From Puffinus mauretanicus (lineage: Eukaryota > Chordata > Aves > Procellariiformes > Procellariidae), in contig JAJKFH010002315.1 in assembly GCA_023333565.1 (NCBI GenBank), positions 895,558 through 959,557 on the forward strand: 64,000 bases of DNA, written 5' to 3'. Below are positions 47,254 to 59,640 of this stretch, piece after piece. The notes under the pieces were generated by a model. The model was not told the origin of the DNA and searched no databases. It was given only the letters and a program-made list of their open reading frames with translations. The first letter of the stretch is position 1. The number at the start of each line of letters is the position of its first letter. A program made the translations under genes and the position numbers.

Positions 47254-50200
47254 TCAGGTGGGCACAGCAACCAGTCCGGCGGGGCCCTGCCCCACCGCCT
47301 GCCCCAGCACGGGGCTTGCCAGGGGCTTGAAGCCCAGGTTGTCCAGGGGAATCCCAAAGGCCATCAGCTTTGCCTCGAACGTCTGCAGCAGGTCATTGTG
47401 TGCCTGCAAGAGAAGCACCCCGCCGTCAGCCCGAAGCCCAGCTCCAGCCCAGCCCCTCCGTGCCTAGGCACGGGCTCCCTGCACGCCCCTGCATGTTGGG
47501 GGACCCCAACATGCCTTCCGTTGAAGGGCGAACAGGGGAAACTGCAGCCTGGGCTGGGTCCTGCCTGGCCCGGGGCATGAAGCAGCTCAGCTGGCCGGCT
47601 GCGAGTTCCCTTCCCTCCGCTCCGTGCAAGGTCTGGAGCAGAAGGTCCCCGTTTCCCCCCTCCCCAAGCTGCAGCCACCACCCAACAGCCCCCAGCCCTG
47701 ACCCGGGGGGCATAGGGCAGCCCCAGCCCCTTCCCTCACCTTGCAGACTCGGGCCAGCTGGAGCTGCAGGTCCTTGATGGTGGCATTCTTGGAATTGAGA
47801 ACGTCCTGCAAAGGGAGACGGCGCATCAGGCAGTGGCTGCACGGTGGCCGTGCCGCAGGCGGGAGCGGCGTGACAGAGCGCACAGAGGAGCTGCTGCGCA
47901 GCGGCTGAGCTGGCACCGGGGCCTGGCTCAAGCGGAGCAGCTCGCAGCACTGCCTGGCAGGCGGCCACCACCCCGCTCCCTTTGAGCCAGCACTGCCAGG
48001 GACAGCCAGCCCCAGGCAGAGGCGAGGGACAGGGACCTCCCGGACCAACAACCCAAGTGCCAGCACAGCCCCGCCATCATCGTCAGCCCCGCTGCAAGGG
48101 GCAGGCGACGGCAGCACCTGCTCCGGCAGCACTGCCCTGCCGGCGCGGCACCGCGGCAATTACAGGGAGAGAGGCTCCCTGAGAAAACGCTGGAGGCAGC
48201 TGAGCAGAGGAATTCCGGGACCCCAGCAGCTGCGGGAGAGCTCGACGCCGTGACGCCTTCCCAGGAATTTGTTTTCCTTCCTGCTGCTGTGTCACCTGCT
48301 AGTAGCTGACACATCGCCTGCCCTGTCCTGTGGCCCCACAGCCTCGGCTGCTGCTGTGCGCAACCCCCGGGGACCCTGGCAAGAGGGCATCCACGCGCCT
48401 CACTGCCACCCACTGCAGAGGGGACCTGGAAGGGGATGAGCTGGCGCAGGACAGCACCGCAGTGGTGGCTGAGCTGAGCGTGGAACCTGTCTCCCCAGCG
48501 TCTCAGCCCAACCCGAAGCAAGTGCTGCTTCTCCAGTTACGGCTGCGGCAGACTCCAGGAATGTGGGTCTCTGAGTCTCCTCACCGAGGCTTTCTGCGTA
48601 CGTATTTTTAGCAAGGCAGACGTTGCAGAGCCCCTGGGAACCCGTCTGTGCTGTCTCTGCAGCCAGGGAGGCCAGGAGGGATTCACCAGCTGTGACTCCC
48701 CGTGCACAGAGCACCCCGGGTCGCTGACGGACCCCGCACGCAGCCAGCTGTTTGGCAGCACAGAACGCTGGTGCGCACTGCTCGGCCTGGGGCCATTCTC
48801 CTCGAAACAGGCCCCACCTGAAGGAGAGATCAGTGCCAAACTCTGACACCCACACGCTCCGCTCTCGAGGGAGAGTCGGAGTGCCCTGCGGCACCGCGCG
48901 TGGCCCTGGGAGTGCTGGGAACGAGTGACGCGGCAGCTACAGCCACGTAGGACGGGGACTCGCACGCTCCGGGGTCTGCATTCACCCCAGAGCAGCCTCT
49001 GCCCGCCGAGGCCAGCCTTTACAGGGCCCCATGGCAGCGCACGGTACCTCCAGCTTGTGTGAGACCAAGGAAAGGGCGCCCGGGTCGAGGTTGGAGGCTG
49101 CGAAGACCTCGCTGAGCTCCACCTCCTTTTTCTCCAGGACGCTGAGGAGTCCTTTCAGCTTGCGCTCCAGGAGCAGGTTCTTGAAGCCCGTCTTCTGCTG
49201 CACCTCGTTAATGGCTTTGGTGAACTTCTGATAGAGCTCATCTCGCTCCGCCTGCACCTGCTCCCAAAGACAGGATGCCTTCACACCACCCTCAGGACCC
49301 CCGGGCCGGCGGCCACCCAGGGCTGGCAGCAAACAGGTCCGGTAGCTCGGCCCTGCCTGCTCCAGCGAGAGCCCGGCCGTTCCCCATGGCACCTGCAGCC
49401 CGCGGGGATGGCAGGTGCTGGAGCACAGCTCCCCTCCCTCCCTCCATGGCTGGCACCTCCTTGGCACCTGCACTTCTGCTTCCTCCTCCCCTCTGGGCAC
49501 AGGACACCCCCAACAGCAGCACGGGCTGTCTGGCTCGCTGCGGCACTATTTTAGACCTCAGAGAGGGCCCCACAGCACACGGGGGTCTCTCCCCTCCTCG
49601 CAGCTGGCAGGAGTCCCTAGCTCACAGCTAGTTAATAAGTGTCCTAATTAGGACACAATCTCTCCTCCACAGCCTATTTCTGAATGCACTGAATATGTTG
49701 CTGCCTTAATGATGGATTGTTAACGAGGCCTGAGATCAATGTTCATATTCCTGGGGATTTCTACGAATTGCAAATGAGCTCTCTTCTTGCCTCAGTAGAT
49801 TTATCTGGGTTAGCTGGCGGGGGGAGAGTCTGAGTCTGGGAGAACTCAGTCAGCAGGCTGACTGGCACGGCAAGCCCGGGGAGCGACCCCCGAATGCCGG
49901 CAGAAGGAGGGAGTGAGCTCCGGCCGGGGGTGGTGGCCCATGACGATCTCTCCCCACGGCTCTGCCCCCGAGCCGCTGCTGCAGCCAGTCCCTCGCAGGC
50001 CAGGAGGGGACCGCCGGAGCATGCATGATTGCTTAGCAAAGTACAAGGCCAGGCCCGTCTGCTGACCGTGGGAGACGCCAAATCTCTGAGAAGCTTTGTT
50101 GGAAGCAGCAGTTATGGCACGGCTCTGGATTAGAGCTTCAGAAAGCCCCCGGCTAAGCACAGCCCTGGCAGCCTCTGCTGATTCCCCATGCCAGCCCTCT

Positions 50201-53200
50201 GCGGAGGGGACAGGGTTTGGAGAGGGAAGTGGGATGCCCAGACCCACCTGCAGCTCTCACCTTACTGAACCTCTGCTCCAGCACTTCATGTTCCCACTGA
50301 AGATCCTTCAGTTCCTTCTGGGTGACTTTCAGACGGGCTTTTGTGTTCTGCGAGTGGAAAGGGACAGTTAAAGAGGACGGGTTTCTCTGGGAGGTGTGGG
50401 GGATGCGTTCTGGCAAGGGAGGAGAGTGACCAGCAGAGATATGGGCGAGAAAAAACAGGCAGCACCCACGCCAACTCCCTTCCCCCTCTGCAGTGGGGGC
50501 TACTCTGGTTTCTCGCTGCCAGAGTCCCGGGAGTCCCATCCGAGACCTTATAAACACCCAGCTAAGCTGAAAGGGACTCAGAGGACTTTGCTCAGTGATC
50601 TGGCCAAGCCGAGCGGCAGAGGTCACTGCTGAGCGACTCCCTCCAGGAAAGAGCCAGGGCGACTCGGGAAAGGACAGGGCTGGCCACTCACCGTCAGGGC
50701 CTCCTTGTCCTTCTCATAGTGGGCCAACTTCTTCTGCAGCTCAGACACCTGCTCCTGGGCCTGCTGCAGGGGCTCCTTCAGCTGCTTGTTCTGGAGCAGC
50801 ACATCCGCCTTCTCCTTTTCCAAGTGATTCTCTCTCTTCTTCATCTCCTCCATCTGCTCCTGTTCTTGGAAACACGAGTGCCAACTCCTGGGGGCTGTCC
50901 AGCTCCTCAGAGCTTCCCACACCATCAGGACACCCTCCCGCTGCTGGGCCAGCAAGAGACATCTCCCTGTGCTCAAGAGCTTCGCTCGTGTAACGGGGTA
51001 CAACCCTCAGGAGATGAGCAGCACCCACACCGCCACCTGGGAACTGGCCAGATCTGGGTGAAATCCTCACAGGACCAGTCCCTTGGTGGAAGGGTGACAC
51101 TCTTCCAGGCAGGCTGCGGCAGGGGGGCAGGCAGTACCTTCAGCAAGCTGATGAGCGCCAGGTTTTTGAGGGTGATATCGTTGTAGTAGTTCTTGATGTC
51201 ACTGAAGGCCTTCTCATGGTTCCTCATCAGCTCACTGATCTGGCTGTTCTTCCTCTCCTCCACCTCGTGGATCTCCGTCTTCCTCCGCAAGTCAAGCTCG
51301 TCCCGCAGCACTTGCATCTTCTTGGCGTACTTGGCCTCGATCTCTGGGGGAGCGCACAGGGGGCTGAGTGAGGACCTCCTGGAGACCCTGCGTAATGCAC
51401 CCCAGCTCGGCGCGTGCCACCGCGGCATTACTCAAGGACAAGACGCTCGTTAGCAGCGTCATCACAGCTGTCACCAGCGTGTGGAGCAGTTACGCTGGGA
51501 CCACAGAGAGCAGAACCCAGAAATAGCATCCTTGGAAAGAGGGCATGGAAACACTCCAAGTCAGCCCGTGAGAACCTGAAATGTTCCCTGAGGACGCTGG
51601 AGCGAGGACTCTGCAAGGGCTCCTCCAGCCCGCCCACCCCGCAGCCTGGAGAAGCGCTACCAGGCAGCTGCGCTCAGCAGTACGCCCTGGCAGCAGCGAC
51701 AGGCGCCCTGCCTGCACCCTCAGCCCGCACTACAGGTGCCCGGCCTCGTTCCGTTCATGCGATGCTGGGGGTCTGGTAGCCCCAGAGCATAGGGGAGCAA
51801 GAACTGGGGGAAAACCAGCCAGAGCTGGGGGAAAACCAGCCCTCTTTCTGCTCGAGGCTCTGCCAGGGGGCCCCGCAGCGCAGCAGAGCTCAGAGGAGCC
51901 TTCCCCGGCACACTGACGAAGGGAGCTCATGCAAGGGCTACGTGCATGTCCTGACCTTTCACTTGTCTCTCAAAGTCGTTGCACAGCCGGGTGATCTCCT
52001 CCTCTTGTTTCTGTTAGGGAGAAGCTACGTGTTAGAGGCAGACAACCAAATCCTGAGTCAGCCGCATCCCGAGGGATTCTCTCCTGCTCTCAGGGAAGGG
52101 CTCCAGCCGTGGCTCCAATCCCATGTTATCCGTGCAAACGGCGGCTCGTAGATTCTCCAGCTGCTCTCACAGCTCCCTGCTGTGGCAGGGGGGGTTCACA
52201 GGAGCTGCCCCAGGATGCCCTTCTCCCCATTCCTGCAGCGACTTTCTAGTGCCTCTAAATCCATTTGTTACCGGTGCCTGCGGGAAACGCCATCCCACCC
52301 CACAGAGAGAGACAGGGAGGCAGGCTCCCGCTCACACGCCGGGGCTGGGAGGGCCCAGGTGGTGTCCCACCACCTCCATCTGCAGCAGAGGCACCTCGCA
52401 TGTGGCTCTGGCCCAGCCAGGGACGTACCAGGCGCATGTTTTTCACCACCACCTCATTGGCCAGCTCCTGTTCCTTCAGCTCCACTTTCAAGGAGCGCAT
52501 GTCTTTATGCAGCTCCATCTCCTGGGCCCAGTGATCCTTCTGGGCCCGCTTCATGGACAGGGTGCCCTCTGCCTTCAGCTCGGTGAGGTTTTCCTGGTGT
52601 TCGTACAACAAGTGCTTCACCTTCTGCTTGTAAACCTAAAGACAAGCCACAGACCGGGTGAGGGGCTTTAGCAGGAGACACCCGGAGCTGGGATATTGGC
52701 CGAGACACTCCTGGCTTACATCCCGCCCAGCTCCTCCTCCTCTTCCCCCTTCCCTCTCCTCCTCAGAGCTGCCCAAGGCTCACCCAGAGCTTGGGGCACT
52801 TGTAACACCTCCCAGCCTTCTCCGCTCCCACCTTGATCTCCACTTGATGCCGCTCCTCCGCCTCCTCCATCTCCCGGTCCTTGTTCCGCAGCTCTGCTCT
52901 CTTCTCCTCCAGCTGCCGGCGGGTGATCTCCCAGAAGGTGTGAATCTTGTCACGCTCCAGCTGGAAATAGTTGCGCTCTTCCCGTTCCCGGTCCAGCTCC
53001 TCCCGGAGACGTGCAATGTGCTTCTCCAGCTGCAAAACCAAGGGGAAGAGCCAGGTAGGGGGAAAAGGAGGCCTCGGACAGACGCCTCTGCAAGACACCC
53101 GTGGCAAGCTGTGTCGCAAACCTGGCAGGACACAGTGGCTGTTACGGGGACAGAGAAGCGCAGGAGGGAAGGGGAGAAGCCCTGACACAGCCTGGACCCT

Positions 53201-55124
53201 ACAGAACCCATCAGCCTCTGGAAAAGGAGTAACAAAACCTTATCCTACTGTAGGCAGCCTGGGCTCAGATATTCTGTCTCGCAGTGTCTGGTAACACCGT
53301 TCTCAGGTGCCTAAATACTACTGAATCATAGAATCACTGAGGGTGGAAAAGACCTTTAAGATCACCAAGTCCAACCGCTAACCCAGCACTGCCAGGTCCA
53401 CCACTAAACCATATCCCTGAGCACCACATCTACACGTCTTTTAAATACCCCCAGGAACGGTGACTCCACGACTTCCCTGGGCAGCCTGTTCCAGTGCTTG
53501 GCAACCCTTCCGGTGAAGAAATTTTTCCTAATGTCCAATCTAAACCTCCCCTGGCACAACTTGAGGCCATTTCTTCTTGTCCTATCGCTTGTTACTTGGG
53601 AGAAGAGACCGACCTCCCCCTCACTACAACCTCCTTTCAGGTAGTTGTAGAGCGTGATGAGGTCTCCCCTCAGCCTCCTCTTCCCCAGACTAAACACCCC
53701 CAGTTCCCTCAGCCGCTCCCCATCAGACTTGTGCTCCAGGCCCTTCACCAGCTTCGTTGCCCTTCTCTGGACACGCTCCAGCACCTCAATGTCCTTCTTG
53801 TGGTGAGGGGCCCAGAACTGAACACAGGATTCGAGGTGCGGCCTCACCAGTGCCCAGTACAGGGCGACGATCACTGCCCTAGTCCTGCTGACCACACTAT
53901 TTCTGATACAGGCCAGGACCCTGTTGGCCTTCTTGGCCACCTGGGCACACTGCTTGCACTGAGATGTGCAAGATTTTATCCCAGGAGTGAGGTCCCCAGG
54001 CCAGGGCCATCTCCTCCTCTGTTTGTAGGACATCCGGCAAAACAAGCGGGACTTGGGGCAACCGAGGGGCAGCGGCTGCACCTTCCACCTCTGCCTGCCC
54101 TCCCCGCGCCTAAGGGAGCCTCCTGCCCCAGCAGCAACGTGACTGAGAGCACAGCAGGCTGCAGTCACAGAGCTCCAGGCTGAGCCATCACCTGCCTGAG
54201 CAGGCTGCCGGGGTTACGGAGTCAGGGAGAAGACAGCAAGGGCACAGGGCTGGAGAGCAGAGTGCCCCGGACCAGCAGAAAGGAGAGTAGGATGAGGGGG
54301 CTGCTCCTTCCAGGAACAGTGAGAACCCACACACACAGCCCAGACGTGCGTCAGGCAGTGAAATGAACCCCGGCCGCTTGTCTCTGTCACCCTCTGCCAC
54401 CTGTCGTCCCCGGAGCCAGGTGCCGAGCCGGAGTCCCGAATGCTGTTCTTGCTTGTTCTTGATCTCTCACCTGCTCCTTACTCATCTCCTCTGGGGACAA
54501 GGCATCCACCACTGCTGGTGCTTTGCTCCCTTTCCCTTTTTTCCCGACTTTCTTTTTGGGTGCCTGAGGAAAGAAAGCAAAAGGCACGAGGTGCGTGTGT
54601 GGCTTGGGTGCCAGGAGGAAGCTGTGCTGCTCGGTGCCCCCGCACTGGCCCAGGCCACGGAGCATACCTGCTCTCATGGAGGGGACAGAAGGCTGACAGG
54701 GAGCGCTGGCTGATGGAGCCAGGGTCCCCTGGGAGCCTCTGAGACCCTCCAGGACACCCGCAGCTCATGCCCAGCAGTTCTGCAGTGAAGCCCCCAGACA
54801 CAAAACGCACGTACCCAAACTAACGCCTCACGAGTGTCACCGCAGTGCTGTGCACGGCGCCAAGGGGCTCCCTTCCCTCCCCTCCCCTGCCTTCCCCAAG
54901 AGCGGGCCAGGCCGGCCCGGCCCCCCCAGCCCCCGGGGCTCCCTCCCCAAGAGCCGGCCGGGCCGGGCCGGGCCGGGCCGGGGCCCACTGCCCTCCCCTG
55001 CCAGCACCCCCCAGCTCCAGGAGACCCTTCAGCAGCAGCCCCCCCGCCGCCCCGGGGCTCTCTCCCCGCCTCCCCAGCCCCGGTCCCGGCTTCCCCCCTC
55101 CGGCTCCGGCCCCGCTCTCACCAT
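47254..55124 (-). CDS. GAS8: Dynein regulatory complex subunit 4 (growth arrest-specific 8)
   Basis: Coiled-coil subunit of the nexin-dynein regulatory complex, which links doublet microtubules and controls dynein in motile cilia and flagella; also known as DRC4. Eleven exons: 55124-55122, 54563-54471, 53029-52832, 52635-52429, 52010-51956, 51343-51138, 50859-50692, 50347-50261, 49257-49048, 47805-47740, 47403-47254; 480 aa (human 478). Exon 1 codes only for the initiator ATG, which is followed at once by a GTGAG donor; exon 2 begins [12 protein letters not shown]. Nearly the whole protein is charged heptad sequence, with [20 protein letters not shown] (exon 3), [20 protein letters not shown] (exon 6) and [15 protein letters not shown] (exon 9) as family landmarks. 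A CR1 copy sits in intron 2. Head-to-head with DBNDD1, with X-box motifs just upstream. Confidence 0.97.
47806..49047. other. GAS8 intron 9
   Basis: 1.2 kb with no additional exon, repeat or RNA gene recognised. The flanking exons join in phase (SHKLE, then DVLNSKN). Confidence 0.6.
53322..53995 (-). mobile_element. CR1 LINE, 3' part with open reverse-transcriptase end
   Basis: The minus strand encodes the C-terminal part of the CR1 polymerase, open for about 195 codons: [56 protein letters not shown]. The 3' UTR ends in a GATTCTATGATTC repeat at 53322. The 5' edge near 53995 is approximate. The copy is in GAS8 intron 2 and in the same direction as GAS8. The open frame suggests a fairly young insertion compared with the piece at 22264. 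Confidence 0.95.
54953..54985. repeat. (GGGCC)n simple repeat
   Basis: Five or so GGCCG/GGGCC units in the 5' end of GAS8 intron 1, within the CpG island. Confidence 0.7.
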
Positions 55125-55763
55125 GGCGGCTGCCGCTGGCGCCGCGGTCTCCAGGCAACGGGTGGGCGGATCTCGCGAGAGGTGCGCGGCGGCCGGACAC
55201 GCCCCCTAGCAACGCGGGGCCCCGCCCTGTCAACGGTGGCGGGGCCCGCTCCGTGCCCGGGGGGCGGAACCGGGCCGGGCCGAGGGGTCCCCGCTGTGCC
55301 CGGGCCCGAGACACCTCCTCACCCCTGGGCTCACCGCTGCGCCCCGGGCTGCCCCGGCATCCCCGGCCCTCGCAGCTGGGGTCCCCCGGCGCCCCGGTTC
55401 CCCTCCGCGACCCGAGACCCCTCCGCACGCCCGGGGTCCCCGCTGCACCCCCCGTTCCCGTGTCGTCCCCCCCCGGGTCTCCTCTGCACCCGGAGCTGCT
55501 CCCCCCCCGGCTCCCCGCCGTGCCTCCCGCCCCCCGGACCCGCGCTCCCGGGTCCTCTCCGCACCCCCGCCCCGGTGCCCCCGATCCCCCGGGGCAGGCG
55601 GGGCCGGTCCCGGTCCTCCCCCGCCCCCGCACCGCCCCCAGAACCGCCCCCGCCGCGGCGGGCAGGAGCGTGCGGGCTGCGGGCTGGCACCGGGCCCGCC
55701 CCGCCCAGCACCGGCACCGGCACCGGCACCGGCCCCGGCACCGGCCCCGGCCCGGCCCGGCCC
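55125..55763. promoter_or_regulatory. GAS8-DBNDD1 bidirectional CpG promoter with RFX-like X-boxes
   Basis: The two initiator codons are 640 bases apart and diverge. On the GAS8 side lie GTCTCCAGGCAAC (55147-55159) and CTAGCAAC (55206-55213), which fit the RFX X-box consensus of two half sites resembling GTNRCC and RGYAAC. Ciliary genes commonly use RFX2/3 with FOXJ1. The GAS8 initiator itself is inside GCCGCCATGG. On the DBNDD1 side is a CCGGCA hexamer repeat (about 55708-55745). Motif matches are by eye. Confidence 0.65.
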
Positions 55764-58700
55764 ATGGAGGCTCCGGGAGCGGCCGGCACCGCAGGTGAGG
55801 GCGGGGGGGGCAGCGGAACGGACCGGCGCGCCCATCACCGCGGCCCCGGGCCGGGCGGCTCCCCCAGGCGGGACTCCGCAGCGGGCGGAACCGGGCCGGG
55901 CCCCGCGGGGGGCCGGGGGTGCAGAGGGAGATGTAGGGCGGGGGGTGCGGGGATGCAGGGGGGCGCGGGGGGGGCGGAACGGGGGGTGCAGGGGGCTCTG
56001 GATGGGGGGGGTGTGTGCAAGGGGAGGTGCAGATGCGCAGGGGGGGAGCGTGCGTGTGCCCAGGCGCGCGTGGGGCCCTGCTGGGGGGTCCCCGGCCGCA
56101 GGGGTGGGGGTCGGTGGGAGGGGGGGCTGAGGGCGGGGGCGGGGGGGGACAGCACGGGCTCGGGGGGGCTGGGGGGTGTCTGTGCAGGCAAGTCTGTGCA
56201 GGGAGTCTGGGATGGGGGTCTGGGGGTGCAGTGGGGTGCCCAGGAGACGTGGGGGTGCCCGGGGGGGATGTGGGTGCACAGTGGGGTGCCCAGGGGACGT
56301 GGGGTGAAGTGGCGTGCCCAGGGGAGGTGTGGGTGCACAGTGGGGTGGGTGCCCACAGGACGTGGGGGTGCAGTGGGGTGCGTGGGGGGGATGTGGATGC
56401 ACAGTGGGGTGCCCACAGGACGTGGATGCACAGTGGGGTACCCGGGGGGGATGCGGGTGCACAGTGGGGTGCCCAGGGGAGATGTGGGGGTGTAGTGGGG
56501 TGCCAGGCCGGGTACGGGGTGCCTGGGGCAGGCTGAGGTGCAGGGGGGATGCCGGGCGGGGAGGCGGGGTGCTAGGGCAGACACCCCCGTGCAGGTATGC
56601 CGGTGCTGGTGGAGGAGTGCGGAGGGCTGGGGTGCTTGGGGACGGGGTGGTGGCCATGCCAGTGGAGCTGGGGGGGCCCCAGCATTGGGGGGGGGGGGGC
56701 TGCAGCGGGGTCCTGCATGGTGACACGGGTGGTGCTGGGGCTCCCGTGGATGCCTGTCACTCCCGCATGTGCCCCGCACACGGCTCTGCTGCTGCCCTTG
56801 TCGTGGTGGTGGCTCTGGCCGTGCCCTCCCGCGGCACCCGGGGCAAAGCGCCCTTCGGAGCCGCACAGGGGGACAGTGCCACCGGGCCAGGCACCGGCCA
56901 GGAGCGGGGCTGATGCCGGTGGGGTGGCCGGAGCCGGCTGCTGCCTGGCTCTGCAGTTTGACGTGAGTCAGCAGAGCGGCGTGCAGGGAGGGAGCCCTGA
57001 TGCCGGCCCCACTCCCTGCCAGGCAGCCGGTGAGCCCAGGCCGGAGCGGGGCAGCGTGGCCGGCGGCACGGCGTGACCATGCAGGCGGAGGCCAGAGGGG
57101 ATTTCTGCGGCAGGGACCAGCGCCCCGGTGGGTGGGGGCTCGGTGGTGGGGAGCGGGCCTGGGAGGCTGTCGGTGGTAGGGGAGGACGTGCTCCAGGTAC
57201 CACCACCACGGTGTCACCCACCGGGGCTGGGCACCGTGGTGGCATGTGGGGTGGGATAGTGAGAGCAGGCAGGAGCAGGCAGCCACTGTGTCCCCACCGG
57301 GAGCTCTTCCCAGCATTGGAGCTGGGTGGGGACCCTGTTTCCTGGCCGGAGGGAAGGTGCCGGCAGCGTGGGGTGCCCGGTCCCACTTTGTGGGGTCAGG
57401 ACGCGGCGGAGCCGGTGTTGGGCGGGGGTGCCGGTGTCCTGCTGTTCCATGTACCAGGAACATGAACCAAATGCACCTGCAATGTCCCTTTCCCTGTCCC
57501 GGCTCCTTTGGGTGGGGGGCTTTCTGTCCCCTGCCCCGCTGTCCCCATCCTGGGGGGAAGGAGATGTCCAGTCCATGGTGAGCCCGCCCCTGTGCCATCT
57601 CACCCAGCAGCGTGGTGATGGCAGGGCCTGGCGGCACATGGTGCTGGGGTACAGCTGACTCCATCCTGCCCCAGCACCGGCCCTGAGTGGGCCAGGGGAC
57701 TGGGTGCTGCAGTGCCCAGCGCTGCCCCAGGCACACAGGGTCTCCTGCCTGTCCTCGGTGCCCGCTCAGCCCCGGAGGGGTGCCCGGGCACGGCTGTGCC
57801 ATGACCACGGGCTGTGCCGCGACCGCGGCCGCCTCGGCCCCGGCAGCTCTTGCCAGCAGACAAACCGCCCCTTGTCTGGGCTCCGGCACAGGCTGCGCTT
57901 TTGTCTCGCCGACACAAAGGGGCTGTGCGGGGTGGGGGGCGCGGAGCTGCCGGCTGCCGGCACGGGGGCTGCCGGGCCCTGGGCAGCTCTGCCCGTCCCC
58001 CCTGGGCCCCCCCGGGGTCCCCCTCAGCCGGGAAGCCCCAGAGGCCGGTGGGGCCCCGAGAGGGAGCTGCTGTCACCGACGCGGCAGGTGCCGGTATCGC
58101 AGAGCTCGGCAAGGAGGCGCTGGCCCCGGAGCGCCCGGCAGGGACCCCCACCCACGGGCCAGCCCAGGAGACCCCCGGAGCCCCCGCGGAGGAGCAGGGC
58201 GGCATCCCCATCCCCAGCGCCGGCCTGCTGCAGGTCACCGAGCGCAGACGTGAGTGCAGCCCTGTGTGGGCAGCCCTGCCTGCCCATAGCATCCCCTGCC
58301 TGTCCCCTGGGGTCCCCTGCCTGCCCATAGCATCCCCTGCCTGTCCCCTGGGGTCCCTGCCTGTCCCCTGCGGTCCCCTGCCTGCCTGTCCCCTGGGGTC
58401 CCCTAACTGCCCCCGAGGTCCCCTGCCTGCCCATAATATCTCCTGCCTGTCCCCTGGGGTCCCTGCCTGTCCCCGGGGTCCCCCGCCAGCCCCCAGCTGG
58501 CCACTGCCCCCGCCGAGCCCCTTGCCCCCTCCCCCCCCAGCTCCCTGGGCCCCCGAGCACCAGCCCCCCCTCCCAGGGCGCCCACCCCGCTGCCCCCAGC
58601 CCATCCCCGGGGCGTCCCGTCGGGTCCCCCAGCACGGCCGGCCACCCGCAGAGCCCCTGAGCAGCGTCTCCTCGCTGGAGGTGCACTTCGACCTGCTGGA

Positions 58701-59028
58701 CCTGACGGAGCTGACCGACATGTCGGACCAGGAGCTGGCCGAGGTCTTCGCCGACTCCGACGAGGAGAACGCGGCCGGAGAGTCGCCCAGCGGTGAGCGA
58801 GCGCGGCCGCCCTCGGCCTGTCCGTCCTCGGCCTGTCCGGCCGGCCCTGAGCCGTCTGTCCCCGCAGGGCTGCAGCCGCAGGCGGTGCCGCGGGGCGGGT
58901 ACCTGCGCTCGCCCTCCTGGACCCGAGCGCGGGAGCAGGGCCGGGAGAAGAAGCGCCTCAGCGACCCGGAGCTGCCGCCGGGACCCCCGGACGCCTTCCT
59001 GCCCGCCGAGCGGCCGCGGGAGCCCTAG
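55764..59028 (+). CDS. DBNDD1: Dysbindin domain-containing protein 1
   Basis: Small protein of the dysbindin family with no known enzymatic activity; its exact role is uncertain. Four exons: 55764-55794, 58088-58249, 58652-58792, 58868-59028; 164 aa (human 158). The N-terminus [11 protein letters not shown], the segment [18 protein letters not shown] and the dysbindin core [20 protein letters not shown], directly followed by [17 protein letters not shown], match DBNDD1. [15 protein letters not shown] lies in the last exon. Exon 2 was placed by phase (G + GT) and by likeness to the human N-terminus; its acceptor has a weak pyrimidine tract. No AATAAA was found downstream. Tandem repeats fill parts of introns 1 and 2. 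Confidence 0.94.
56215..56530. repeat. G-rich minisatellite in DBNDD1 intron 1
   Basis: About ten degenerate units of roughly 27 to 36 bases built on CAGTGGGGTGCCCAGGGGA and CGTGGGGGTG. It accounts for the long Gly/Cys/Val-repeat open frames seen on both strands here. Confidence 0.9.
56531..58087. other. DBNDD1 intron 1, remainder
   Basis: G-rich intron, with no recognised gene or mobile element. Long open frames on both strands here follow from composition. Confidence 0.5.
58275..58490. repeat. 41-bp VNTR in DBNDD1 intron 2
   Basis: Units such as TGCCCATAGCATCCCCTGCC followed by TGTCCCCTGGGGTCCC recur at a 41-base period (58281 and 58322) and then degenerate to shorter CCCCTGGGGTCCC units up to about 58490. 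Confidence 0.9.
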
Positions 59029-59640
59029 GGGCTGCCCCGGCCCCGGGGGACGGACACGGGGACACGCCGGGGGACGGACACGGGGACACGCTGGTACCGG
59101 CCGCTTCCCTTCATCCCCGGCCCCGTTGGAGCTCGCCCCCGCCGCCCTGCCCGGGGGGGCCGGGGCGCAGGACTGGTGCCGCGGGGCGGGGGGCAGCTCG
59201 CCCGGAGGCACCGCGGACCGGCCCCGGGCAGAGGCAGCCCGCGGCCCCGCGGAGGGGGGTGACCCGGCGCCCACCCGGGCCGCGGAGAAGGGGCAACCGG
59301 CCCCCGCCGGGACCCGGGGCTGCCCGCAGCCGAGCGCGGGGCCGGGGCTGGCACGGCCCCGGCTGCGGGGAGCGGCGGCTCGGGCGGGACGCGCAGCCCA
59401 GCCCGGCGGAGCCGGTGCCCGCCCGGTCGTGTACGGCCCGGCTTCATGTAGCAGCGCTGTGCTCCGGTAAAACCCACCGACCCACCACCGCCGCGCCTCT
59501 GCCCGTCTCCGCCGCCGCGGGGGGAGGGAGGGGCCGGGGGAGGCTCCCCTCGGGTCCGGGTGCGGACACGGAGGGGGGGGGCGGCGGGGACGCCCGGTCG
59601 AGGGGGGGGCGGGCGGCACCGGGGCAGCGCCGGACGCGGC

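Noticed and set aside
54834..57889. Very long open frames on both strands around the GAS8-DBNDD1 island
   Set aside because: Low-complexity products of the CpG island and the DBNDD1 minisatellite; no family likeness and they ignore clear splice sites.
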